Positions 34,438-43,534 of a stretch of 64,000 nt of DNA are shown here, piece by piece; position 1 is the stretch's first letter; each line of letters starts with the position of its first letter. The notes beneath the pieces are model-generated. The model saw only the letters and a list, made by a program, of their open reading frames with translations. It had not been told where the DNA came from and did no database searches. The stretch comes from Chloracidobacterium sp. (GTDB lineage: Bacteria; Acidobacteriota; Blastocatellia; Pyrinomonadales; Pyrinomonadaceae), in NCBI GenBank assembly GCA_016716305.1, contig JADJWP010000002.1:1176501-1240500 (forward strand). Direction: 5' to 3'. Position numbers and translations under genes: made by a program.

Positions 34438-34761
34438 ATGATCGAAGAAATCTCAGCTACACGATTGAAGGAACGAATGGATGCGGGCGAGGATCTGCAA
34501 TTGATTGACGTACGTCAGCCCGACGAATTTGCGTTTGCCAGAATAGCCGGTTCGAAACTCATACCACTTGGGGACATTTTAAGCCGGATCTCAGAACTCG
34601 ACCCAACCCGAGAGGTCATAATTCATTGCAAGATGGGCGCACGAAGTGCACGAGCGATCGAAGCTCTGAAGGCGGCCGGATTTACTGGTGAAATGAAGAA
34701 CTTGCGTGGCGGCATAACCGCGTGGTCGAATGAGGTTGATCCGAAGGTCCCAAAGTATTGA
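34438..34761 (+). CDS. Rhodanese-like sulfurtransferase
   Basis: 107 aa, a single rhodanese domain. The active-site loop is HCKMGARSARA (around 62-72) with the catalytic Cys in HCKMG; other motifs are IDVRQPDEFAFARIAGSKLIPLGDIL and LRGGITAWS. It transfers sulfane sulfur, or acts in thiol signalling or as a GlpE/PspE-like protein. Convergent with the small 2Fe-2S protein. Confidence 0.92.
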   Translation: MIEEISATRLKERMDAGEDLQLIDVRQPDEFAFARIAGSKLIPLGDILSRISELDPTREVIIHCKMGARSARAIEALKAAGFTGEMKNLRGGITAWSNEVDPKVPKY

Positions 34762-34784
34762 TTTGATCTTCGCTCAGTTCGGTA

Positions 34785-35105
34785 CTATTTTCCGGTAGCG
34801 GTTTCGTCGATACCTTCAGAGCGCAGGTTGTCACTGACGTCCGTTATTGACATCCCCTCGGTAGCATACGTCCTACATGCGATCACCGCCTTCGACTTTT
34901 CGCCGTTTCTGACCCAAACCTGGCAGTTGAGGCAGTCACCATTCCAGCAAAGATCCGCATGCGAGACGAACTCCATATCAAGATACTGCAGACACCGAAG
35001 TATCGTGTTTCTGTCTGGAACTCTTTCGACCGAACCGCATATTTCAACGTCGATCAAACGGTCATACGGCTCAAACATTTCATCGTTCTGCATAGATTCC
35101 GTCAC
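34785..35105 (-). CDS. Small 2Fe-2S ferredoxin-like protein
   Basis: 106 aa. A C-x4-C-x2-C block CWNGDCLNC (residues 53-61) and a later C in VIACRTYATEGM fit the plant-type/[2Fe-2S] ferredoxin ligand pattern. The N-terminal stretch DVEICGSVERVPDRNTILRCLQYLDMEFVSHADLC resembles the ubiquitin-like fold of that family, shortened. It could be an electron carrier. Divergent from the glutaredoxin-like gene (82-bp gap) and convergent with the rhodanese gene, forming a small redox/sulfur cluster. Confidence 0.7.
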   Translation of the reverse strand: MTESMQNDEMFEPYDRLIDVEICGSVERVPDRNTILRCLQYLDMEFVSHADLCWNGDCLNCQVWVRNGEKSKAVIACRTYATEGMSITDVSDNLRSEGIDETATGK

Positions 35106-35187
35106 GAAATTTGCACAAAAATTGCGGAACTTGGAACTTGAAGCTAACTTCGGTAGACTAGTTTATCGAAAGGAGCCGAGATCGACA

Positions 35188-35409
35188 ATGTCTTTAGTAA
35201 TTTATGTAAAACCGGGTTGTCCTTATTGCCAGCAAGCCCGCGACCATTACAATTCATTGGGTGTTGAATTCACCGAGTATGACGCTCAAAACGACATTGC
35301 CCGACAGCGAGAGATGCTCGAGATATCGGGCGGCGATCTCGTAGTTCCGTGTATTGTCGAAAATGGAGAATATGTTGCTTCTGGGTGGGGCGATCCGCCT
35401 CGCGGCTGA
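35188..35409 (+). CDS. Glutaredoxin-like thiol oxidoreductase (UXX-star-like, Cys form)
   Basis: 73 aa from ATG 35188, with AAGGAG just upstream. Contains the CPYC active site (KPGCPYCQQARDHYN, residues 8-22) and a C-terminal SGGDLVVPCIVENGEYVASGWGDPPRG. The short length and the VP.IVE.G tail resemble the UXX-star (seleno)protein family, where the first Cys can be Sec; here both positions are Cys. Close to the rhodanese and 2Fe-2S genes. Confidence 0.75.
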   Translation: MSLVIYVKPGCPYCQQARDHYNSLGVEFTEYDAQNDIARQREMLEISGGDLVVPCIVENGEYVASGWGDPPRG

Positions 35410-35568
35410 ACGATCGTGCCTTCCTGATCGGCAGTTTGCCGGTTAACGCACATTCGCAGTTTCGATTTTGGATAAATGACCCCAGAGCTTAAACTGTTCT
35501 AAAGGTCAGATAAAAGCGTTCGAGGGAGATGGTCAACTTTTTGATTGTATCCCGAGAGCGCAGCCCAT

Positions 35569-38004
35569 ATGATTGGTTCTCAAATTAACCAATACAAGAT
35601 CCTGGAGAAGATCGGCTCGGGCGGACAAGGGACGGTTTATAAGGCTCTCGATACGAAGCTCAACCGTACCGCCGTCATCAAAATTCTCCCACCGGAATTA
35701 ACAGCAAAAACGGCAAACTTCAAACGATTCGAGCGCGAAGCCCAACTGTGTTCACAGCTGGATCATGCCAATATCTGCACGATCTATGATTTCCACGAGG
35801 CGAATGGGGTTTTCTACATCGCCATGCAATACGTCGACGGAAAGAACGTAAGACAGCTCGTAGGCGGTAGACCGTTGGAGTTAAAGAGCGCACTTTCGAT
35901 CGCGATCCAGGTAACCGATGCCCTCGCTTATGCACACTCGAAGAACATAATTCATCGCGACATCAAAGCTGGCAACATTATGGTAACCGAAAGCGGCCAG
36001 GCAAAGATTCTGGATTTCGGATTGGCAAAATTGCTAGAGGATGAGCACGAAGAGCAGACCCGCGGTCTAGACAAGACCGAGATCACCGAATTAGGTATCC
36101 CATACGGAACGGCGACCTATGCGGCGCCAGAACAAGCCCGCGGTGAACGTGCCGACGCTCGCTCTGACATCTTCTCGACCGGTGTGCTGCTTTATGAAAT
36201 GCTGACCGGCATATGGGCATTTCAAGGAAAGACGGTTATCGACGTGCGCCATCAGGTGTTGTACGGCACTCCTAAACCGATCGCCGAAATGCGTCGCGAC
36301 CCGGTTCCACCTCAACTTCAGACGATAGTCGACAAGGCTCTGGCGAAAGAACCTAAAGGCCGCTATCAAAAGATCTCTCAGATGCGCGATGATCTGCGAG
36401 CAGTGCTGCAGGAGATTTCGGGGGCTCCGTTAATGCAGAGCGATACCGTGATCCCTAGCCACGTTGATAGCGGTGTTTTCAAACGGGCCTTGAATTGGTT
36501 CACTGGTAAGTCAGCACCCGAGAATTCGACCAGCCGACCGGGTTCCGCATCCAACCCGCCTTCATTCATCCCGGAATTGAGTATAACTGCTACATCCACC
36601 GGTACCGAAAAGAAAAGTGTCGCGATCTTGCCGTTCAAAAACCTCGGACAGGAAGAAAGTGCAAACTTTTATGAATTTGCGCTTGCGGACGCAATAATTA
36701 CCGAGCTCGCTCAATTGCGTTCTCTTATAGTTAGGCCAAGTTCCGTGATCGCTAAATACCAGGGCAAGGATGTTGACCCGCGTGAAGCCGGCCGAGAACA
36801 GCGTGTCAATGCTGTTCTGTCGGCGGGATTTCTGCGGGGCGGCGACAAAATGCGTGTTACCGCTCAGCTTATCGACGTCTTGACGGGCGACATTTTATGG
36901 AGTGACCGGATAGACGCTGAGGGAAATGACATCTTATCGCTACAGGATGGGATCGCTCAGCGAATTCTCGAAGGACTGCGACTCGAACTATCAGATAACG
37001 AACAGGAAATGCTCGGCCGGCGCATGACCGAGAACCACGAAGCTTGGGAAGAGTACTTACGTGGCCGCGATAATTTTGGACGGTTCATATTCCGAACTCT
37101 TTCAGCGGACGATTGTGATTCGGCGATCCATAACTTCAAGAAAGCCGTCGAATACGACAGTCATTTTGCACTCGCATACAGCGGCCTCGGAGCTTGCTAT
37201 GCAAATCGGGTTTTCAAAGGAATGGGCGAGGCTAACGATTATACCCTTGCGGAGGCGGCGTTCAGTAAGGCCTTTTTCTACGATCCGAATGTGGTCGAGG
37301 CCCGCGTTCTAATGGTCATGATCTACATGGCGCGTGGCGAGAAGAAAAAAGCTCGCGCCGAGATCGAATTACTGCAAAAACAATTTCCGAACGAAGCACC
37401 TCTCTATTTTGTCAAGGGGGTCATACATCGGCTTTCGGGCGAGTATGACGAGTCGCTGAAGGCATTCGAAAAGTTATCGAGGCTTGATCCTGCGGCCCGA
37501 GCGGTTTCGGCTTATAACCGTGCTCGGATCTTTATTTACAAACGTGAGTACGACCGCGCAATTGCCGAGCTCGAAAAAGGCGAAAAAGCCGAACCCGACC
37601 ACCCGATGCTTAAGATCTTCAGGTCTGGGACATATTATTACCGAGGTGACGTCGAGGATGCCATCAAACTTATCAGCGAAGTGCTCGCTGACAACCCGCG
37701 AATGGACGGCATCAGACCGTTGTACGCAATGTATCTCGCGGGAGCCGGCCGTCGGGATGAAGCTCTGGCACAACTCACCGACGACGCCCTTTCTGTGTCA
37801 AAGGCCGACCACGATATGGCATACTGGGTGGCCTCGTCATATGCACTGCTCGGAGACAAAGACCTTGCATTAAAGTGGTTCAACAAAGCAATAAAGCTCG
37901 GAAATGAGAATAAGCCTCATTTCGAGCTTGATAAAAGTCTCGATTCGATCCGCGATGATCCGCGATTTGCCGAAGCAATGGCGAAGATCGGAAATGGGAC
38001 CTAA
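35569..38004 (+). CDS. Serine/threonine protein kinase with TolB-like and TPR domains
   Basis: 811 aa from ATG 35569; a TTG 24 bp upstream is less likely. Kinase domain about 9-275: Gly-loop IGSGGQGTVYKA, catalytic Lys in AVIKILPPE, HRDIKAGNIMV, DFGLAK and APEQARGE. A Pro/Ser-rich linker follows. The next domain (about 345-480) is TolB/adenylyl-cyclase-associated-like: KKSVAILPFKNLGQEESANFYEFALADAIITEL and GDILWSDRIDAEGND. From about 500 onward come at least six TPRs (YDSHFALAYSGLGACYANRV, YDESLKAFEKLSRLDP and others). No transmembrane helix is evident. A signalling scaffold; its target is unknown. Confidence 0.92.
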   Translation: MIGSQINQYKILEKIGSGGQGTVYKALDTKLNRTAVIKILPPELTAKTANFKRFEREAQLCSQLDHANICTIYDFHEANGVFYIAMQYVDGKNVRQLVGGRPLELKSALSIAIQVTDALAYAHSKNIIHRDIKAGNIMVTESGQAKILDFGLAKLLEDEHEEQTRGLDKTEITELGIPYGTATYAAPEQARGERADARSDIFSTGVLLYEMLTGIWAFQGKTVIDVRHQVLYGTPKPIAEMRRDPVPPQLQTIVDKALAKEPKGRYQKISQMRDDLRAVLQEISGAPLMQSDTVIPSHVDSGVFKRALNWFTGKSAPENSTSRPGSASNPPSFIPELSITATSTGTEKKSVAILPFKNLGQEESANFYEFALADAIITELAQLRSLIVRPSSVIAKYQGKDVDPREAGREQRVNAVLSAGFLRGGDKMRVTAQLIDVLTGDILWSDRIDAEGNDILSLQDGIAQRILEGLRLELSDNEQEMLGRRMTENHEAWEEYLRGRDNFGRFIFRTLSADDCDSAIHNFKKAVEYDSHFALAYSGLGACYANRVFKGMGEANDYTLAEAAFSKAFFYDPNVVEARVLMVMIYMARGEKKKARAEIELLQKQFPNEAPLYFVKGVIHRLSGEYDESLKAFEKLSRLDPAARAVSAYNRARIFIYKREYDRAIAELEKGEKAEPDHPMLKIFRSGTYYYRGDVEDAIKLISEVLADNPRMDGIRPLYAMYLAGAGRRDEALAQLTDDALSVSKADHDMAYWVASSYALLGDKDLALKWFNKAIKLGNENKPHFELDKSLDSIRDDPRFAEAMAKIGNGT

Positions 38005-38012
38005 ACCAACGC

Positions 38013-39164
38013 CTAGGTCGCCACCTCTTCCTTTTCAAATACGATCATTTCACGAACTCTTCGCTTAAGCGCTTTCTCGAACTGACGAGCCTCATTGATC
38101 CCGTCAAACGACAACTGCTGCAGATTTGCCTCGATCCGTTTGCGATAGTCCGAAACAAGCGAGTCTGATACACCAAGCATGTCTGCGACCTCCAACTGTG
38201 TTCCACTATCCGAGATGAGGTAACAGTGCCAAAGTACATTGATCATGCGGTCGTATTGCTTGGCCTTTCCACGAACAGACTTATTTAGGTTCTCAAGGAA
38301 CCCATCGACAAAACTTGCGGCTCCATTCTCGGCCTCGTTGCGGAGAAAATCTTGTTCGGGCGTCTCTCGTAAATCCGGAATCTCAAATGAAACCCGATCG
38401 TCGTCGTCGCTATCACCGGAACCACCGACAGGTACGAGATGAATGTCCATGATCGGCAGTCGGGACATTACGAACGAACGAAGCGATCGGACATCAACGG
38501 GTGAGTCGATTGCCTTGAACACGCGGATTATCAGTTTCTCAAGCTCGACGTTGCTGATAACGATCTGAGCATCGCCGGTGCAGCCAACCATTCTCGTATC
38601 GCGACTGTGAAACGAAACGGCCTTCACGCGCTCGTCCATTTCCTGCACGTCGCGTCGCATTTTTGTTTCCGTCCAGCTTGCGAGACCATAGAGCCTGTCG
38701 GCCAGTCGGCGGTGGGCTTCAGGATTTCCGATATTATCGAATCTTTTGAAAGTCGCACTATTTTGAATGAGCGTCGAGATTCTGCGTGCTAACCGGTACG
38801 ATTCCGGATAGCGTTTACGCAGTTCAGACGTGAGCATGTTCGTAAGCTCGATCTGGCTGATCTCGGCTTCGACCTCGGAATCAGACATTCCGGTCTCTAT
38901 GTAATGCTGAAAACGGTCTTTGCTGAGAAGGGCGACGAAGAGCTCTTGCGTAAGGTCGGTATAGGCGTTGTATTTACCCTCTTCAACAAGGAATCCGGCC
39001 CGTTTGGAAGCCCGAACCAACGGATGTGAGGAAACGATGCGGTGCAATTCGATCCAGATCTGATTTACATCAGAGGCCTGAAGGCTCTCGTTCCATTTGC
39101 CAACCTTGATGCGCCTTCCTTGGTGTGAGACCGGTACACGCTCTTGTTGATTGAGTGAGTTCAT
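38013..39164 (-). CDS. Large HTH protein of unknown family, possibly sigma-like
   Basis: 383 aa. A C-terminal helix-turn-helix around 322-345 (LEVADMLGVSDSLVSDYRKRI) resembles sigma-factor region 4 or LuxR-type DNA-binding. The N-terminal 200 residues are helical (YNAYTDLTQELFVALLSKDRFQHYI, RRLADRLYGLASWTETKMRRDV), and an acidic segment (GSGDSDDDDRVSFE) sits in the middle. TDLTQELFVALL is reminiscent of a sigma region-2 helix, but the -10-recognition motif is not evident. Divergent from a small zinc-finger gene at 39683, which resembles an anti-sigma HxxxCxxC protein, so a regulatory pair is plausible. No known family confirmed. Confidence 0.6.
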   Translation of the reverse strand: MNSLNQQERVPVSHQGRRIKVGKWNESLQASDVNQIWIELHRIVSSHPLVRASKRAGFLVEEGKYNAYTDLTQELFVALLSKDRFQHYIETGMSDSEVEAEISQIELTNMLTSELRKRYPESYRLARRISTLIQNSATFKRFDNIGNPEAHRRLADRLYGLASWTETKMRRDVQEMDERVKAVSFHSRDTRMVGCTGDAQIVISNVELEKLIIRVFKAIDSPVDVRSLRSFVMSRLPIMDIHLVPVGGSGDSDDDDRVSFEIPDLRETPEQDFLRNEAENGAASFVDGFLENLNKSVRGKAKQYDRMINVLWHCYLISDSGTQLEVADMLGVSDSLVSDYRKRIEANLQQLSFDGINEARQFEKALKRRVREMIVFEKEEVAT

Positions 39165-39682
39165 ATTTGACCTTGAATCTTTTTTAATGCCGGCCTAACC
39201 TCATTGGTTCGAGGGTTTCGCTTTTTCGCTGCAAAAGGTTTGGTGGGGACCGATTCCTACAACAGAGCGGTTGAAGTACTAACACGAGCAAACGCGTATT
39301 TAGCTTTGGAACTTCTAGTTGGAGCTTTTTTGAACACTAACCGCTGAGCAACGCAGTCAAATTGGCTGGCGGGTTGTGAGCACGAACGCTCTCACGACCG
39401 ACAATTAAAATACTAACAGCATTCGTGGAAACGAGCAACAGTTTTTTGCAAGTTTACTTCTTGTTTAATCTCTATGCGTAAATGTTGGCCACACGAAGTT
39501 TAATCGGATTATCCGGAGATCAGAGCGATCGCGTCGGACCGGTGTCTTGATTCGAAAAGCCCGTTTATGGAAGCGATGTTACATTGCAGATTTAGTTTTA
39601 ATGTATCAATTTGAAAGGATGGCAGTTTGTTTCACAAACGCCGAAGCACGGTGGTTTCGATTTGCTGACAAAAAGCAAAACA
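39165..39682. other. 518-bp divergent intergenic region
   Basis: No open frame that I could support. It holds the two start regions of the HTH and zinc-finger genes and an inverted repeat at 39372-39399. The length is unusual for a bacterial divergent promoter and could hold an untranslated leader or small RNA; no conserved RNA family was recognised. Confidence 0.5.
39372..39399. repeat. 9-bp inverted repeat
   Basis: GGTTGTGAG (39372-39380) and CTCACGACC (39391-39399), nine pairs with one T-G wobble and a 10-nt loop. No T-run follows in either direction, so it is not a simple terminator. It sits in the long divergent gap between the HTH and zinc-finger genes. Confidence 0.4.
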
Positions 39683-39991
39683 ATGGCAAATTTCTGTAAG
39701 AACGGGGATTGTCCAACGTCTCAAGAACTGTTGGCATTCCAAAATGGCGATATTTCAGTTGCGGACGGTAAGTGGATCAGGATCCACTTAGTTGGGTGTG
39801 AGTTCTGTACAGCTGAAGCAGATTTCTATGATCGGTACCCGCAGGGCGACGAGCAGTCCGACTCGGTTGAATCGCCAGAAATGCCGGCCCCGCTTTACGA
39901 GTTAGCCCAGGCACTTATCGGCAAACGGCGGGATATTGCGAACTTCGAGAGGCTTGTTTCTGAAATAAACTCAGATAACAACCAAATCTGA
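39683..39991 (+). CDS. Small zinc-finger, anti-sigma-like protein
   Basis: 102 aa from ATG 39683; a TTG at 39611 extends it with no clear domain. Cys5 and Cys10, and the HxxxCxxC motif HLVGCEFC (around 33-40), follow the arrangement of zf-HC2 anti-sigma factors. There is no transmembrane helix, unlike typical ones. The C terminus (LYELAQALIGKRRDIANFERLV) is helical. Divergent from the large HTH protein at 38013, a possible partner. Function inferred only. Confidence 0.65.
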   Translation: MANFCKNGDCPTSQELLAFQNGDISVADGKWIRIHLVGCEFCTAEADFYDRYPQGDEQSDSVESPEMPAPLYELAQALIGKRRDIANFERLVSEINSDNNQI

Positions 39992-39994
39992 CCG

Positions 39995-41818
39995 TCAATT
40001 CCCGCAGATCTCGTCGATCGCCTCAGAGTATTTTTCGTCAATGACGCTACGCTTAATTTTCAGCGTTGGCGTCATTTCGCCTTTATCTATCGAAAACTCG
40101 CGAGGCAGTAGGTAGACGCGTTTCACTCGTTCGTAATCATTCATTTCGCGGGTCAGTTCGACGGCGTCACGCTGTATTCGCTTTATCACATGCGGGTTCT
40201 CGCACATTTCTTCCCGTGTTCCGGAAGCGTCAATTCCCTCTTCAATAAGCGTTTCTTTTAGCGCATCCCAATCGGGAACGATCAGAGCGCCAACCTGCTT
40301 ACGGCCGGAACCAACCGCGACCGGCTGTGATACCAGCGGACTTTGCTTTAACAGGCTTTCGACCTGAAGCGGTGCGACATATTTTCCGTTTGAAAGCTTG
40401 AATAGGTCTTTGATACGGTCTGTCACATAATAATGTCCGTCTTCATCGACGTAACCGACATCGCCAGTATGGTAGTAGCCATCTTCGTCTATTACCTTTG
40501 CGGTCTCGTCAGGCTTGTTATAATAGCCACGCATCACATTCTTTCCGCGGACCAATATTTCACCTTCGGTCTCCGAAATCTTCATTTCGATGCCCTCAAA
40601 CGGTGTGCCGATCGATCCGACCTTGTTATCATCTGGACGGTTAGCGCACGTGACACACGCCTCGGTCATACCGTACCCCTGCAAGATCGGGATACCTGCT
40701 GACCAAAATGCGTACGAGAGTTTCTTGGAGAGCGGGGCACCGCCGGAGACAAAAAACCGCAGACTTCCCCCAACGCCGTCTCGCCATTTCGAAAAGACCA
40801 TCCGGCTGGCAAAGGCGTGTTTCGCCTTTAACGCCGGCGAGACAGATTCGTGCAGATCACGTGCTTTTCCATACTGCTGGCCGATATCTAGCGCCCAATC
40901 AAAAAGCGATGTCTTCCAGCCGCCGGCGGCCTTACCTTTTTTGACAATCTTGTGATAGACCTGCTCGAAAAGCCGAGGTACTGCGGTCATGATCGTAGGT
41001 CGTACCTCTTGCAGGTGGGAAGCGATCTGATCGAAGGCCGCACAATAGTGTATTGCGACGCCGTTCGAACAAAGCACATAAAACACGGTTCTCTCGAAGA
41101 TATGTGAAAGCGGCAGTACGGCAAGCGACCGGTCGGTGTTCTTTATCGGCAAACCCTTTGAAATGGCGACAACATTCGAAACAAAATTCTCGTGCGAAAG
41201 CATCACGCCTTTCGGTTCTCCTGTTGTGCCTGAGGTATAAATGATCGTCGCGAGATCGTCGGTTTTCACTTGAGCAAGCAACTCGTCAAAATTGTCGATC
41301 TCGGTCTTACTATTACCTAGCTTCTCGACATCATCCAGCAAAAGCGCCCGATTGTCGTCGGTACCGGCCGCATCGGCATCGAAGAAGATCAGTTTTTCAA
41401 GCCGCTCAACACTGCGTATCGCGTTTTCAGCATGCTTCCAAAGCTTCTTCCCGGAGATGAAAAGCATCTTCGCACCGGAATCTTCAAGTATATAGCGTAT
41501 CTGTTCGACCGCCTGGGTCGTATAGATCGGAACATTGACGGCGCGTAACGAAAGGATCGCGATGTCAGTCAAGGACCACTCGGGCCGGTTCTCAGAAATG
41601 ATCGCAACGCGGTCTCCCGCCTTGACGCCCATTCGCGAGAGCCCGAGAGCGATCCGTTTTATCCGCTCGATCGCGTCGGCACCGGCAAGACGATGCCAAA
41701 CGTCATCGATCTTGAACGACAACGCGTCAGGTTTGTTGTTTCGACGAAACGACTCGATACAAAAGTGCGGTATCGTTTGCGGCATTGAATCAAAGCCGAT
41801 GATATTTTGTGCTGGCAT
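39995..41818 (-). CDS. Long-chain fatty-acid--CoA ligase (AMP-forming)
   Basis: 607 aa. The AMP-binding superfamily signature is IIYTSGTTGEPKGVMLSHENF (around 192-212), with GYGMTEACVTCANRP, GEILVRGKNVMRGYYNKPDETAKVIDEDGYYHTGDVGYVDEDGHYYVTDRIKDLFK, and the final catalytic Lys in the GEMTPTLKIKRSVI region. It activates fatty acids to acyl-CoA. The layout matches the long-chain acyl-CoA synthetase (FAA1/ACSL-type) group. Single gene, convergent with the zinc-finger gene. Confidence 0.93.
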   Translation of the reverse strand: MPAQNIIGFDSMPQTIPHFCIESFRRNNKPDALSFKIDDVWHRLAGADAIERIKRIALGLSRMGVKAGDRVAIISENRPEWSLTDIAILSLRAVNVPIYTTQAVEQIRYILEDSGAKMLFISGKKLWKHAENAIRSVERLEKLIFFDADAAGTDDNRALLLDDVEKLGNSKTEIDNFDELLAQVKTDDLATIIYTSGTTGEPKGVMLSHENFVSNVVAISKGLPIKNTDRSLAVLPLSHIFERTVFYVLCSNGVAIHYCAAFDQIASHLQEVRPTIMTAVPRLFEQVYHKIVKKGKAAGGWKTSLFDWALDIGQQYGKARDLHESVSPALKAKHAFASRMVFSKWRDGVGGSLRFFVSGGAPLSKKLSYAFWSAGIPILQGYGMTEACVTCANRPDDNKVGSIGTPFEGIEMKISETEGEILVRGKNVMRGYYNKPDETAKVIDEDGYYHTGDVGYVDEDGHYYVTDRIKDLFKLSNGKYVAPLQVESLLKQSPLVSQPVAVGSGRKQVGALIVPDWDALKETLIEEGIDASGTREEMCENPHVIKRIQRDAVELTREMNDYERVKRVYLLPREFSIDKGEMTPTLKIKRSVIDEKYSEAIDEICGN

Positions 41819-41885
41819 TAGTGACCCTTGGGCGATAAGTTCTTTTGATGTACCGTTAACCCGCTATATTCTCAAATCGATCGGG

Positions 41886-43454
41886 TCAAGTCCAATAGTT
41901 GCGGTCAAGCGAACGGTAATTGATCGCTTCGCTGAGGTGAGCCGCATCAATGCTGTCGCTCCCCTCCAGATCCGCTATCGTTCGGGCGACCTTCAATATC
42001 CGGTCATGGGCGCGTGCCGACAAACCCTGTCGCGCCATAGCGGTTTCGAGGAGACGTTCGCTCTCGGCATCGATCTGACAGTATTTCCTTATCTGGGCTG
42101 GCGACATTGCCGAGTTTGAAAAAATGGCTTCGCCGTCAAAGCGTGCAAGCTGGATGTCGCGAGCCCTTATTACACGTTGGCGAACTTCGGCGGACGTCTC
42201 GCCTTGCGGCACACCTCGTCCGCGCAGCTCGTTGAACTTAACTGCAGGAACGTCGATGTGAATATCGATCCTGTCCATCAACGGCCCTGAGATCTTGCCG
42301 ACATAGCGTTGAATCTGCATCGGCGAGCATTTGCATTCGCGCGACGACCCGAAATAGCCGCAAGGACAGGGATTCATCGACGCTACAAGTGTGAAATTTG
42401 CCGGAAACGTCAGCGACGATGCTGCACGCGAGATCGTGACATTCTTGTCTTCCATCGGCTGGCGCAAGACCTCGAGAACGCTCCGGTCAAATTCCGGAAG
42501 CTCATCGAGAAACAAAACCCCCAGATGTGCAAGGCTGACCTCGCCCGGACGCGGAACCGAACCGCCGCCGATCAAGCCAGCCTGTGAAACGGTATGATGC
42601 GGCGATTTGAAGGGCCGCTCCGTGATCAGACCCGATCTCCCGGTAAGGCCGGCAACAGAATGGATCTTCGTTATCTCAAGAGCTTCATCGAATTCAAGCG
42701 GGGGCAGAATCGTCGGCAGACGCTTTGCGAGCATCGTCTTACCAGAACCCGGAGGCCCGATGAACAGTATGTTGTGCCCGCCTGCACTCGCCACTTCCAG
42801 AGCTCGTTTTGCCGTTGCCTGGCCGCGCACCTCGGCAAAATCCGCGCGATATTTCGACTCCGGGTTTTTGATCTCGCTTATATCGAGCGTTGTCGGCGGC
42901 ACACGTGGCTGACTTCCCGCCTGAAGATCCTGTATAAGTAATGCGGCATCACGGAGCGTCCTGACGCCGTAGACATTGACCCCCTGAACGACCGCGGCTT
43001 CTTTTGCGTTCTCTTCAGGTACGATCAGGTTCATTTTCGCATTCTCGCGGGCGCTTAGGGCGATCGAAAGAACACCACGGACGGGCCTGACGCGGCCGTC
43101 GAGCGAAAGTTCGCCGATGCTCAACGAACTCTCAAGGCTCTCTGCGTTTCCCAGGTCGCCGTTCGCGCCGAGAATGCCCAAAGCGATCGGGAGGTCAAAG
43201 CTCGCGCCTTCCTTTCGAACGTCTGCCGGCGCCAGATTGATGGTCGTTTTCAAAAACGGAAAAAAGAACCCGCTGTTGTTTACAGCGGCACGAATGCGTT
43301 CGCGAGACTCACGTACCGCCGTATCCGGAAGGCCGACGATAGTCACCGGAGGCGTTGTGTCAGATTCGCCTGCGGCCGGTCGCATATTCACCTCGATATC
43401 GACTATCAGTGCATCGATACCATAAACAGCCGCCGACTGCGTAAGGAAAAGCAT
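41886..43454 (-). CDS. YifB-family Mg-chelatase-like AAA ATPase (ComM-like)
   Basis: 522 aa. N-terminal ChlI-type domain (VDIEVNMRPAAGESDTTPPVTIVGLPDTAVRESRERIRAA) followed by a Lon-like substrate part and an AAA+ core: Walker A GPPGSGKTMLAKRL (near 229-242), Walker B HLGVLFLDELPEF, and FTLVASMNPCPCGYFG with a Zn-binding Cys cluster (CPCGYFGSSRECKC). The C-terminal ARG-finger region ends LSEAINYRSLDRNYW. ComM-type helicases promote branch migration in natural transformation. Confidence 0.93.
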   Translation of the reverse strand: MLFLTQSAAVYGIDALIVDIEVNMRPAAGESDTTPPVTIVGLPDTAVRESRERIRAAVNNSGFFFPFLKTTINLAPADVRKEGASFDLPIALGILGANGDLGNAESLESSLSIGELSLDGRVRPVRGVLSIALSARENAKMNLIVPEENAKEAAVVQGVNVYGVRTLRDAALLIQDLQAGSQPRVPPTTLDISEIKNPESKYRADFAEVRGQATAKRALEVASAGGHNILFIGPPGSGKTMLAKRLPTILPPLEFDEALEITKIHSVAGLTGRSGLITERPFKSPHHTVSQAGLIGGGSVPRPGEVSLAHLGVLFLDELPEFDRSVLEVLRQPMEDKNVTISRAASSLTFPANFTLVASMNPCPCGYFGSSRECKCSPMQIQRYVGKISGPLMDRIDIHIDVPAVKFNELRGRGVPQGETSAEVRQRVIRARDIQLARFDGEAIFSNSAMSPAQIRKYCQIDAESERLLETAMARQGLSARAHDRILKVARTIADLEGSDSIDAAHLSEAINYRSLDRNYWT

Positions 43455-43534
43455 ATGGTCTTCAGAGTTTGGGCTTGAGAGACTTTATACCAGATTAAGC
43501 CGCATCCGAAAAATTCAGATCAACGTCGTTCGGT

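Noticed and set aside
34828..35187. Long plus-strand open frame leading into the 73-aa glutaredoxin-like gene
   Set aside because: It runs antisense through the 2Fe-2S protein; the ATG at 35188 has a ribosome site and begins at the domain start.
35430..35450. Small hairpin CGGCA-GTT-TGCCG downstream of the glutaredoxin-like gene
   Set aside because: The stem is only 5 bp with no T-run; not supported as a terminator.
39611..39682. Upstream TTG extension of the zinc-finger gene
   Set aside because: The extra 24 residues match no domain and the ATG at 39683 gives the expected protein start.
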